From Agrobacterium rubi TR3 = NBRC 13261 (GTDB taxonomy: Bacteria; Pseudomonadota; Alphaproteobacteria; Rhizobiales; Rhizobiaceae), in assembly GCF_000739935.1 (NCBI RefSeq), contig NZ_BBJU01000003.1, positions 62,001 to 126,000 of the forward strand: a stretch of DNA of 64,000 nt, read 5' to 3'. The stretch's first letter is position 1. Every line of letters starts with the position of its first letter. The translations under genes were made by a program, and so were the position numbers. The notes under the pieces were generated by a model. The model had not been told where the DNA came from. It saw only the letters and a program-made list of their open reading frames with translations, and did no database searches. Of the stretch, positions 27,144 through 34,726 are shown piece after piece.

Positions 27144-27734
27144 TCAGAACGGATTCCAGGTTGGCTGCTGGGTGAGCTTGAGATAACCGACATTAATGCC
27201 GAGGCGCGCGCCAATACCGGTTCTGATCGGCGCAATGGTGACATCGCTGTTTTTCAACACGGTCATGCCCACGCCGGCGACGATGAAAGCCGAACCGCTG
27301 ACGCCGCCGTAGCGACGGTAGAGCGAATCAACGGCGGGAAGATTGTAGACCAGCATCATGGCGCGTGTGCCCTGACCGCCGTAATCCAGTCCCAGCGACG
27401 GGCCTTGCCAGAAGACGGGATGCTGACCGGCATTCTTGGTATAGAGCTGGCCTTCGCCATAGGTCAGACCGGCTACGAAAGCGCCGGAGCCTTCCTGACC
27501 AAGAATGTAGCCATTGGGCAATCCGTATTGCTGGAACGCGCGCTCGACGACCTTTGCAAGCCCGCCCGTGGTTTCACCGAAGAAACCGTGGCCAGCGTCG
27601 ATGATTTCCTGAAACGAATACTGGTCGCTGCTTTGGGCAGAAGCCTGACTCCAGGAAACGCAAAGGCTCGCGAGTACCACGAAAATCTTGACCAGTCCCA
27701 GGCGTGCAATGGTGCGCAGTTCGGTAAATCGCAT
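27144..27734 (-). CDS. eipA: DUF1134 periplasmic protein, EipA-like
   Basis: A 196-residue exported protein of the DUF1134 family. The start at 27734 gives a signal peptide ending near SQASAQSSDQ. Typical family segments follow: FFGETTGGLAKVVERAFQQYG, GYILGQEGSGAFVAGLTYGEG and FWQGPSLGLDYGGQG. In Brucella the member EipA is a small beta-barrel needed for envelope integrity, and its gene is directly activated by CtrA. Here the gene is divergent from chpT, with a CtrA-box-like site between them. The symbol is given by homology. Confidence 0.85.
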   Translation of the reverse strand: MRFTELRTIARLGLVKIFVVLASLCVSWSQASAQSSDQYSFQEIIDAGHGFFGETTGGLAKVVERAFQQYGLPNGYILGQEGSGAFVAGLTYGEGQLYTKNAGQHPVFWQGPSLGLDYGGQGTRAMMLVYNLPAVDSLYRRYGGVSGSAFIVAGVGMTVLKNSDVTIAPIRTGIGARLGINVGYLKLTQQPTWNPF

Positions 27735-27803
27735 CGTCAAGTCCGTCCGTCTGTTTGTTCGTTTTTGCCCTGTTAAGACATTTGGCATTTTGAAACCATG
27801 ATA

Positions 27804-27818
27804 TTAACAATCGGTTTA
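27804..27818. promoter_or_regulatory. Candidate CtrA box between eipA and chpT
   Basis: TTAA-N7-TTTA, one mismatch from the CtrA consensus TTAA-N7-TTAA. It stands 70 bases from the eipA start and 72 from the chpT start. Confidence 0.45.
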
Positions 27819-27889
27819 CCAAATATGGTGTCATTATGGCTTAATAACTTCCACACGGTCCGCGCAACCCTTGCGCAGGAGAGAATTTT

Positions 27890-28540
27890 ATGACGAGCAA
27901 ACCAAACCTGACGCTATCAGGCCCGGATCTGGCGGCCCTTTTGTGCAGTCGCGTGTGCCATGACGTGATTTCTCCCGTTGGAGCGATCAACAATGGACTG
28001 GAACTGCTGGATGAGGGTGGCTCGGACGCGGATGCGCTCGATCTGATCCGCACCTCGGCCATCAATGCGTCGGTTCGCCTGAAATTTGCCCGCCTTGCGT
28101 TTGGTGCATCCGGCTCCGCCGGCGCTTCCATCGACACGGGTGAAGCGGAAAAGGCGGCCAAGGATTTCGCTGCTGCCGAAAAGAAAGCCGAGGTGACCTG
28201 GAACGGTCCGCGCGCCATCGTGCCCAAAAACCGGGTCAAGATGCTGCTGAACCTGTTTCTGGTGGCCTACAGCGCCATTCCACGCGGCGGCAATGTGGAT
28301 GTCGTTCTGGAAAACCCGGAGACCGATGCTCGGTTCGAAATTACGGTTAAGGGCCGCATGATGCGCCTGCCTGCGAAATTCGTCGCATTGTCAGAAGGCA
28401 CCGAAGAAGAAGCGGTCGATGCGCATTCCGTACAGCCCTATTACACACTTCTAATGGCGCATGAGGCTGGCATGACGATCGATTATGCCGTGCATGAAGA
28501 CCGAATCGTCTTCACGGCCTCTACTGCTGCGGAAGCCTGA
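27890..28540 (+). CDS. chpT: Histidine phosphotransferase ChpT
   Basis: A 216-residue phosphotransfer protein. In Caulobacter it passes phosphate from the hybrid kinase CckA to CtrA and CpdR. The phosphorylated residue is H24 in SRVCHDVISPVGAINNGLELL. The protein has a DHp-like helical pair followed by a degenerate ATPase-like domain with no ATP motifs, as in ChpT. The ATG at 27890 has a GCAGGAGAG ribosome-binding site. Its partner ctrA is 1.3 kb downstream. Confidence 0.92.
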   Translation: MTSKPNLTLSGPDLAALLCSRVCHDVISPVGAINNGLELLDEGGSDADALDLIRTSAINASVRLKFARLAFGASGSAGASIDTGEAEKAAKDFAAAEKKAEVTWNGPRAIVPKNRVKMLLNLFLVAYSAIPRGGNVDVVLENPETDARFEITVKGRMMRLPAKFVALSEGTEEEAVDAHSVQPYYTLLMAHEAGMTIDYAVHEDRIVFTASTAAEA

Positions 28541-28698
28541 TCTTTTTTGGCACGCAAAAGGCATTCGCGCAAAGCGGTGTGTCTGGAGCGTGCATGGCCA
28601 CTTGAACATCTGATAGGACTTGCTCGCCCATCAACAGCCTTGCATAACACTTCCATTAATGCCTTGTACGTCGAAAATCGTCAGGCGTGGAGATCGAT

Positions 28699-29076
28699 AT
28701 GGCAGGGGCTGTGGTGTGGCAGCGTTTCGAGGGGCTTGTTTGCTTCGTTGCAGGCATCGCCCTATTCTTGCACTGGAACGACGAGATGGCATGGTGGTCG
28801 GCCGTTCTCATATTTTTCGTCCCAGATCTCACTTTTTTTGGCTATCTATTTGGGTCGAAAGTCGGGTCGATGTGCTATAATCTGGCCCATATTTATGCTT
28901 TCGGCATAATCTTACTCACGATCGGCATTGTTGGATCAACTCCAATTTTCATCGGATGTGGTGCGCTTTGGCTTGCTCATTCAGGTTTTGACCGCATGTT
29001 GGGTTACGGTCTGAAACTGCCGGACAGTTTTTCCTCGACACACCTTGGTCGTATAGGGAAGCAGCGCTTTCCCTGA
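28699..29076 (+). CDS. DUF4260 family membrane protein
   Basis: A 125-residue protein with about four hydrophobic helices. The motifs FFVPDLTFFGYLFG and the C-terminal HSGFDRMLGYGLKLP are typical of DUF4260. The start at 28699 has GGAG six bases before it; a GTG at 28687 is the alternative. No function is known. Confidence 0.78.
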   Translation: MAGAVVWQRFEGLVCFVAGIALFLHWNDEMAWWSAVLIFFVPDLTFFGYLFGSKVGSMCYNLAHIYAFGIILLTIGIVGSTPIFIGCGALWLAHSGFDRMLGYGLKLPDSFSSTHLGRIGKQRFP

Positions 29077-29207
29077 CTTTTTACCGATATGAATCATCGC
29101 CAGGGTTGTCATATGGCGGTCAAATTGACAGCCCGCCCATGTCAGTGAGGCAAGCATCATCTCAAATATGAAAATGCGTCTGACCGAGCGCAACACAATA
29201 TGGTGAT

Positions 29208-29230
29208 CATGGCTGCCAGTGGCAGCCATG
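29208..29230 (-). terminator. Perfect hairpin downstream of the acetyltransferase gene
   Basis: CATGGCTGCC and GGCAGCCATG, a 10-bp perfect stem with a three-base loop, 20 bases past the acetyltransferase stop. There is no T-run, so it is at most a weak terminator or an mRNA-stabilising stem. Confidence 0.4.
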
Positions 29231-29249
29231 GTTGTATTCTGGTTTCGGC

Positions 29250-29759
29250 TCATACAATCTTCCGCTTCATCACCTCGTTGAGGTAGGCTTGATCTGCTAT
29301 GCGGAAATGCGTCTGCCCAACAATACAAAAGCTTTGCGCTTTGTAGAATTCGATTGCCGAGTTGTTCTCGGAATTGACGGTCAACCAGACCTCGGAAATA
29401 CTTCGTGCGCGACATAATCCTATTGCTTCGTTCAATAAGCCCGCACCCAACTTTTTCCCGTGATGCCTGGGCTGGACGTATAATGTGCGAATTTCCGTCG
29501 CCCAGCGTTCAGGGGTGGGTGCCTGACTATCGAACGACACGCGAATGAAGCCATCAATACCATCTTCGTTTTCAGAAACGATGATGCTTTCGCTCCCGCT
29601 CGTGAGGATGGCTTCGAATTTGGCACCCGTGAATTCGTTTAACGCATAATCGGCGAAAAAGGCATTTACGCCTTTCCTTAGATAGGTGCCGATCCAGACC
29701 TCCAGCGAGATGGCCGCAAGGCTTGACGCATCTTCGGATCGGGCAGGTCTGAAATGCAT
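29250..29759 (-). CDS. GNAT-family N-acetyltransferase
   Basis: A 169-residue GCN5-related acetyltransferase. It opens with FRPARSEDASSLAAI and has the acetyl-CoA-binding segment LYVQPRHHGKKLGAGLLNEAI, where the RxxGxG-type loop is present in modified form. It ends with VNSENNSAIEFYKAQSF, the usual motif B. The substrate is unknown. It stands alone, convergent with DUF4260. Confidence 0.87.
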   Translation of the reverse strand: MHFRPARSEDASSLAAISLEVWIGTYLRKGVNAFFADYALNEFTGAKFEAILTSGSESIIVSENEDGIDGFIRVSFDSQAPTPERWATEIRTLYVQPRHHGKKLGAGLLNEAIGLCRARSISEVWLTVNSENNSAIEFYKAQSFCIVGQTHFRIADQAYLNEVMKRKIV

Positions 29760-29808
29760 GGGGCTCGACTTTTTGTAAGACGGGACGGATTTTCAGGTTT
29801 GTGAATAC

Positions 29809-29838
29809 AAAAAAACCGCCTGTTGAAGGCGGTTTTTT
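29809..29838. terminator. Bidirectional terminator between ctrA and the acetyltransferase gene
   Basis: AAAAAACCGCC and GGCGGTTTTTT arms with a six-base loop and A/T tails on both sides. It ends ctrA (minus strand) 25 bases past its stop. Confidence 0.8.
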
Positions 29839-29862
29839 GCATGCGGCATGCTTGGGAGACGA

Positions 29863-30567
29863 TCAGGCTGTTGCGAGAAACTCGGTCGCAGCGTCAGGCT
29901 CGCGCAGAACGTATCCGCGACCCCAAACCGTTTCGATGTAGTTTGCACCGCCAGCGGCATTGGCCAGTTTCTTGCGCAATTTGCAGATGAAGACGTCGAT
30001 GATCTTCAATTCAGGCTCGTCCATACCGCCATACAGGTGGTTGAGGAACATTTCCTTGGTGAGCGTGGTCCCCTTGCGGAGCGAAAGAAGCTCCAGCATC
30101 TGGTATTCCTTGCCGGTGAGGTGAACGCGCTGACCGCCGACTTCCACCGTCTTGGCATCGAGATTCACGATAAGCTCGCCCGTTGCGATAACCGACTGGG
30201 CATGGCCCTTGGAGCGGCGAACGATGGCGTGAATACGTGCAACAAGCTCGTCCTTGTGGAAAGGCTTGGTCATATAGTCGTCCGCGCCGAAACCGAGGCC
30301 ACGAACCTTGTCTTCAATACCAGCCATGCCGGACAGAATGAGGATCGGTGTCTTGACCTTGGACAGACGGAGCGTTCTCAGAACCTCGTAACCCGACATG
30401 TCGGGAAGGTTGAGGTCGAGAAGAATGATATCGTAATCGTAGAGCTTTCCAAGATCCACGCCTTCCTCACCGAGGTCGGTTGTGTAGACGTTGAAACTTT
30501 CGGACTTCAACATCAGCTCAATGCTCTGAGCTGTCGCGCTGTCGTCTTCGATCAATAGAACCCGCAT
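29863..30567 (-). CDS. ctrA: Cell-cycle response regulator CtrA
   Basis: A 234-residue OmpR-family regulator, the master cell-cycle regulator of alphaproteobacteria. It controls division, flagella and replication timing. The receiver domain has the acidic pair in LLIEDDS, the phosphorylated D51 in [18 protein letters not shown] and the lysine in [15 protein letters not shown]. The DNA-binding half has the CtrA-specific segment [26 protein letters not shown] and ends in WGRGYVL. I start it at MRVLLIED (30567). ChpT, its phosphodonor, and SciP, its inhibitor, are encoded within 3 kb. Confidence 0.96.
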   Translation of the reverse strand: MRVLLIEDDSATAQSIELMLKSESFNVYTTDLGEEGVDLGKLYDYDIILLDLNLPDMSGYEVLRTLRLSKVKTPILILSGMAGIEDKVRGLGFGADDYMTKPFHKDELVARIHAIVRRSKGHAQSVIATGELIVNLDAKTVEVGGQRVHLTGKEYQMLELLSLRKGTTLTKEMFLNHLYGGMDEPELKIIDVFICKLRKKLANAAGGANYIETVWGRGYVLREPDAATEFLATA

Positions 30568-31010
30568 AATTATCCCCTTTGCCGCCGCGGAAGGTAATGA
30601 TTGCCTTTTGCGCGATACGGATCCAGTCGTTGCCTGATTTGCAGGCTGCCACCAAATGGTTAACAAATTCTAATTACCTTTGGCAAGGTGTGTAGAATTT
30701 ATTAAATAATGGCTCCAGTCTGCTGATATTCAACGTGAATCCGCATCGCCAAACATGAACCATAGCGTGAAGTTATCCCGCTAAGTGATTCAACCGACTC
30801 TTACATTGTCGTGCCCGCTGTTTTTCGGGCTTGGCATTTACCGACCTTTAAATGATCTGCCTTATCATTAACGATGCCCGTAAACGAAAGGTTAACGACG
30901 ACGTTTTTTTATTAACGTCCGGTAACTTTTCAGAATCATTCCGGCACATGCTTGGGTGAAGGGCCGGTTCCAGTTTTTACCGGGGTCTCGCTATCCACGG
31001 AGTATTGCGT
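30568..31010. promoter_or_regulatory. ctrA promoter region with GANTC sites and TTAAC half-sites
   Basis: A 443-base divergent gap between ctrA and the FliJ-like gene. It holds four GANTC sites (30737, 30787, 30796, 30933), the target of the cell-cycle methylase CcrM. It also has four TTAAC motifs (30661, 30868, 30892, 30912), half-sites of the CtrA box. Both are known features of ctrA promoters in this class. A short stem GCCCG / CGGGC lies at 30813-30830. I see no coding frame here. Confidence 0.55.
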
Positions 31011-31361
31011 ATGAAGTCGCGTGACAGCCTAGTTCGCCTGAAGGAATTTCAGGTCAACGAAAAACGTCGTCAGTTGCAACAATTGCAGTCGATGATGTCC
31101 GAATTCGAACGAATGGCCAAGGAGTTGGTCCATCAGATTTCTCTGGAGGAGAGCAAATCGGGAATCACCGATCCATCGCATTTCGCCTATCCGACCTTCG
31201 CGAAGGCTGCTCGTCAGCGCGCGGATAATCTTCAGGTTTCCATCCGCGAGCTGAAAATGCAGGAAGAAGCGGCGGAAGCGGTGTTGGAAGAGGTGCAGGC
31301 GGAATATGACAGGGCCGCAGCCCTTGAAAGTCGCGACGTGGCCATTCGCGCTCGCGCCTAA
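31011..31361 (+). CDS. FliJ-like coiled-coil protein
   Basis: A 116-residue, almost fully helical and charged protein resembling the flagellar export chaperone FliJ. It starts MKSRDSLVRLKEFQVNEKRRQLQQL, with a pattern of N-terminal basic and hydrophobic residues found in FliJ. The start at 31011 has GGAG eight bases upstream. It is divergent from ctrA, a position where FliJ-type genes are annotated in several alphaproteobacteria, which fits CtrA control of flagellar genes. Sequence alone does not prove FliJ, since coiled coils look alike. Confidence 0.65.
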   Translation: MKSRDSLVRLKEFQVNEKRRQLQQLQSMMSEFERMAKELVHQISLEESKSGITDPSHFAYPTFAKAARQRADNLQVSIRELKMQEEAAEAVLEEVQAEYDRAAALESRDVAIRARA

Positions 31362-31912
31362 CAGACAGACAAAACGAATCGTCCTCATTGACGGTGGCCA
31401 GTGGATCAGGAGGCTGCTTTCAATGGCGCGACGTCATGTGTTTTCGTCGGGGTTATCGCTCAGATGCCCGGCGCAAATTCCTTTTATGGGTCCGACAAAA
31501 AGCCGCTCGACGTTCGAGCGGTTTTTTTATGCGCGTGATTTGTTTATGATCGGCATTTCCGTCGCTGATCCCCACGCTACCTCGTCGGGGATCAGCGCGG
31601 ATCGAATGCAAGATGTGCGGCAATCTTGTCTCATGGCGCGGAACGAAAGCGGACGCGGACGGCCGTTTGAGGGTAGCGGTCAATCTGCGGCTCGCCGAAC
31701 CTGCCGATGTCGCACAGATCCCCATCGTACGGTTCGACGGTTTGCACAGTTTCGAGGATTTGCCGATGGATGGGCGGAGGGTGGGGGACTACTGGTTCTG
31801 ATCTGCCGAGCGTCAAAACAAATCAGCGCCACGCAATCCCCAAAATAGTGGAGACTGGTGACGCTTGATGTTTTTGCCATCGATATGCCCTTTTGACGGG
31901 GCATCAGCAAAT
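31362..31912. other. Intergenic region with a terminator and a second stable hairpin
   Basis: No gene is convincing in this 551-base gap. A strong terminator with 8-bp arms CCGCTCGA / TCGAGCGG and a run of seven Ts lies at 31497-31529 and ends the FliJ-like gene. A second perfect 10-bp repeat, GCTGATCCCC (31564-31573) and GGGGATCAGC (31587-31596), follows with a 13-base loop. An open frame from 31423 to 31848 runs through both stems and is not conserved-looking. A small RNA in this area is possible but not shown. Confidence 0.45.
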
Positions 31913-32188
31913 TTAGTGGCGGTACTGCTGGATACGCGTGGTGCGCAGGCCAGCAAGGCCGTGGTCACTGATGGACGACTGCCAGGAGAGGAACTCCTCC
32001 ACTGTCAGTGTGTAACGTTCGCAGGCTTCCTCGAGGCTCAATAATCCTCCTCGTACCGCGGCGACAACTTCTGCCTTTCGACGAATGACCCAGCGGCGCG
32101 TGTCCGCAGGGGGCAAATCGGCAATCGTCAGAGGGCTGCCATCGGGGCCGATGACATATTTAACTCGTGGGCGTATCATTTCGGTCAT
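31913..32188 (-). CDS. sciP: CtrA inhibitor SciP (DUF1153)
   Basis: A 91-residue helix-turn-helix protein. The run YVIGPDGSPLTIADLPP and the core RRWVIRRKAEVVAAVRGG then LSLEEACERYTLTVEEFLSWQ match SciP almost word for word. In Caulobacter SciP binds CtrA and blocks its recruitment of RNA polymerase in G1, and its own gene is CtrA-activated. A CtrA-box-like site lies about 55 bases upstream here. An ATG nine bases later (32179) is also possible. Confidence 0.93.
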   Translation of the reverse strand: MTEMIRPRVKYVIGPDGSPLTIADLPPADTRRWVIRRKAEVVAAVRGGLLSLEEACERYTLTVEEFLSWQSSISDHGLAGLRTTRIQQYRH

Positions 32189-32242
32189 TGGACACTCTAC
32201 ACAAACTCAAGACCATATTTGATGCACTTTAGGACCGTACCT

Positions 32243-32257
32243 TTAAAAATTACCTAA
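32243..32257 (-). promoter_or_regulatory. Candidate CtrA box upstream of sciP
   Basis: TTAA-N7-CTAA on the plus strand, one mismatch from TTAA-N7-TTAA, 55 bases upstream of the sciP start. This matches the known CtrA control of sciP. The 297-base gap around it (32189-32485) is AT-rich and has no convincing gene. Confidence 0.45.
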
Positions 32258-32485
32258 GCTATCAGAGACATTTTGTTAAGAATTTGAATGGTTTCGCCTG
32301 ATTTGTTCGAGCTTTGCTGGATTCTTGTGCCAAAACAGAAAAATCGTTTTATTATTTTTTGCGCCAATTGTTCCCGACAATGCCATATCTGAATTTGATA
32401 ATATTAGTGCCAGCCTGGAATTTCGCTGTAATTGACCGCGCCTGCCGCTTCCTTTGTAGAAACGACAGGCGCGTGAGAGACGAGG

Positions 32486-33520
32486 CTAAAGCATCGCCAG
32501 CGAAATTTCTGTTTTTCCAGGTCCATAGGCCAGTTGGCAGATGCCGCCATGCGCTAGCGAGATGCGGTCCTTTTCGTTCAGAGGAACGATGAAACTTGCC
32601 GACTGCATGCCGTTGGCCGCAGATGCTGTTCCGCTCAGTGCAAAGGAACTGGATGTGTCATTGATCCTGATCGTCACCGTGTGTCCAGACGATGAAATAA
32701 CTAACAATGAAAGGGTGATCAGGTAGAGGCCTGTCACGGCCACCACCAAATCCTTCTGTGTCTCTGCCACGATATTTCCAAGCGCAAAGCCGCCTTGCTG
32801 GATAGGCAGGTCGGTGAAGCCGGAGAGGGTGCCTGCCGTGTGCGAGACGTTGCCAGACGCGCGTCCTGCACGCGCGACCGGACGCTGCGGCATTATAACA
32901 TGCCCTGCACCCGAGATAGAGAGTGCTGTTTTCCAGTCCGCTCCATTGGCCGATGTCTTGATGGAAAAGCTGTCGGTTCCCGCCAGTCCCATTTCCGCGC
33001 GGCCCGACCAGCCGGATTGAAACAGGAGGGATGCGGTATCGGCAGGTGTTGCCTTGTTGACCTTCACCTGATGCCCGCCGCCCACATTGGTAAACAGGCT
33101 GGCCGGTGATGCCACCGTGAGCCTGTTTTCCACATCGGCTGACGCATTGACGCCCAGTTGCTGGAACGCGCCTGTTGCGGGCAGGGGAGCATCCTGCCAA
33201 CGTCCCTCATGCAGAACTTTGGTGCGTCCGGTGTCCAGGAACCATGCCTGCCATCCTTCGCGCGGTACGATGTAAATCCATGCATCGTCCTGCCGGAAGG
33301 CGATTTTCCCCGCTTGTCTTTCCCACTCCCCGGTGGGTGTAGAGGCGATGAGAAAGCAATCGCCGTCTTCTGCGTCTTGCGGCGGCTCACTGATTTCACT
33401 TGTGATGGTCAGCTGCGTGATCGCGTCCAGCCTTTGCAGGGCCTCATTATGCGTCACGTGTTTTTGCGCCTGGGAGGGCAAGATATAGGGCAGTTCAAGT
33501 CTCGATGTCTGTTCGATCAT
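32486..33520 (-). CDS. DUF2793 phage/gene-transfer-agent-like protein
   Basis: A 344-residue protein. Its N-terminal 110 residues match DUF2793 (LPYILPSQAQKHVTHNEALQRLD, then ASTPTGEWERQAGKIAFRQD), a domain found in tail regions of phages and gene transfer agents. The rest is Gly/Ser/Thr-rich beta-type sequence ending in a C1q/TNF-like beta segment. No other phage gene is near, so it is an orphan. It may bind glycans or decorate a surface or particle; that is inference. Confidence 0.75.
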   Translation of the reverse strand: MIEQTSRLELPYILPSQAQKHVTHNEALQRLDAITQLTITSEISEPPQDAEDGDCFLIASTPTGEWERQAGKIAFRQDDAWIYIVPREGWQAWFLDTGRTKVLHEGRWQDAPLPATGAFQQLGVNASADVENRLTVASPASLFTNVGGGHQVKVNKATPADTASLLFQSGWSGRAEMGLAGTDSFSIKTSANGADWKTALSISGAGHVIMPQRPVARAGRASGNVSHTAGTLSGFTDLPIQQGGFALGNIVAETQKDLVVAVTGLYLITLSLLVISSSGHTVTIRINDTSSSFALSGTASAANGMQSASFIVPLNEKDRISLAHGGICQLAYGPGKTEISLAML

Positions 33521-33596
33521 GTCTCAATCTCCGTTGCGTGGGAGATTGTGCGGCCACCTGAATGCCCGTGGAGAAAAAATAAAATAATTTTGCGAT

Positions 33597-34370
33597 TTAA
33601 GGCGCTGCACCCCAGGCGATGAAATCCGGGTTCGCCAACGCGTCTTCATCGCTGTTCTTGACTTCGTAGCGCAAGGGAAGACCGGCAATATCGAGCGTTA
33701 TGCCGCCTGCTGCGCGCAACACGGCGTCACCCGCTGCGGTGTCCCACATCATGGTGCGGCTGAAGCGCGGATAGACATCGGCGGCACCTTCGGCCAGCAT
33801 GCAGAATTTAAGCGAAGAACCGATGGATATGCTGTCGATCAGGCCATGGGCAGCGACGAAGGCCTCCGTCTTCGGAGTGCAGTGGGAGCGGCTGATGACG
33901 GCGATGGGAATGGTGGGCTTGGCCCTGCAACGCACGTTGCGGCTGTCGCTTGGCTCAAATTCGTCGGTGACCCTGATTTTCTGCGCAACGTTGCCGTCGC
34001 CTGTCCACATCACCTTCAGTGCCGGGGCATAGACCACGCCCAAGACAGGCGTTCCATTGCGCACGAGCGCGATGTTGACGGTAAAATCCTGTTTGCCGGA
34101 AATGAACTCCTTGGTGCCATCGAGCGGGTCCACCAGGAAAAACGCGTCTTCGGCCTTGGGAACGATGCCCATCGAGGCTGCCTCTTCGGCAATGACCGGA
34201 ATGTCGGGGAAATGCTGTGCCAGTGCCGCCAGGATGACGGTTTCGGCTCTCTGGTCGGCTTCCGTGACGGGCGAACAGTCATTCTTATAGGTAATGTGGG
34301 GACCGGCGGCATGCACCGCCATGATTTCTCTGCCCGCCCTCAACGTGGCTGCTGTTAATATATCGAGCAT
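33597..34370 (-). CDS. cysQ: 3'(2'),5'-bisphosphate nucleotidase CysQ
   Basis: A 257-residue inositol-monophosphatase-fold enzyme that dephosphorylates PAP or PAPS, keeping sulfate assimilation moving. Metal-binding motifs are SPVTEADQRAE, the DPLDGTKEF loop and WDTAAGDAVLRAAGG near the C-terminus. I start it at MLDILTAATL (34370), which has AGAAGGA upstream. The longer frame lacks a ribosome-binding site. Confidence 0.9.
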   Translation of the reverse strand: MLDILTAATLRAGREIMAVHAAGPHITYKNDCSPVTEADQRAETVILAALAQHFPDIPVIAEEAASMGIVPKAEDAFFLVDPLDGTKEFISGKQDFTVNIALVRNGTPVLGVVYAPALKVMWTGDGNVAQKIRVTDEFEPSDSRNVRCRAKPTIPIAVISRSHCTPKTEAFVAAHGLIDSISIGSSLKFCMLAEGAADVYPRFSRTMMWDTAAGDAVLRAAGGITLDIAGLPLRYEVKNSDEDALANPDFIAWGAAP

Positions 34371-34726
34371 CGAAGTCCTTCTGGTCAATCGCCGGACGCG
34401 TTCCATCAGCGATACGACATAAGCTTTCAAACCCCGGTTTACAACGCAACCTGTTTGTCGCCAAGTCATGAAAATAAGCGGTAACAGGATACGGTTTCAG
34501 GGTGACGAGCTGCTTTTTACAGCACTCTCTGCCAAATATATGATCGTTGTGAACGCTGAGGTGGCATTCAATGTGGAAATTCCAAATAAAAAGCTGTTTT
34601 ACAGATTTTTGACTTCACATTTCGCCCGAACGCGATATGGGTTTTAACCAAGGGGGACAGAAAATGCAGCCCCCGGAAGCAACATAACGAGACCTGTTCC
34701 CTCGAGAATAGGTCCGGGGGAAAGAT
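34371..34726 (+). promoter_or_regulatory. liv operon leader with a short upstream reading frame and an anti-ribosome-site stem
   Basis: This 356-base gap holds the livH promoter and leader. At 34664-34687 a seven-codon frame (MQPPEAT) has a strong AGGGGGA site before it. Its CCCCCGGA (34670-34677) is complementary to TCCGGGGG (34713-34720), which includes the livH ribosome-binding site. A competing stem GACCT / AGGTC (34691-34714) could free it. I read this as a possible translational switch. Confidence 0.4.

Noticed and set aside
28981-29415. Minus-strand frame between DUF4260 and the acetyltransferase
   Set aside because: It overlaps both neighbours and shows no domain; treated as a shadow.
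31423-31848. Open plus-strand frame with a good AGGAGG site (starts MARRHVFSS)
   Set aside because: It runs through a strong terminator and a second hairpin, its protein has low-complexity Arg/Ser composition, and it lacks any recognisable domain. A false start site is likely.
32314-32592. Plus-strand open frame of 92 codons
   Set aside because: It overlaps the end of the DUF2793 gene on the other strand, has no ribosome-binding site and no domain.
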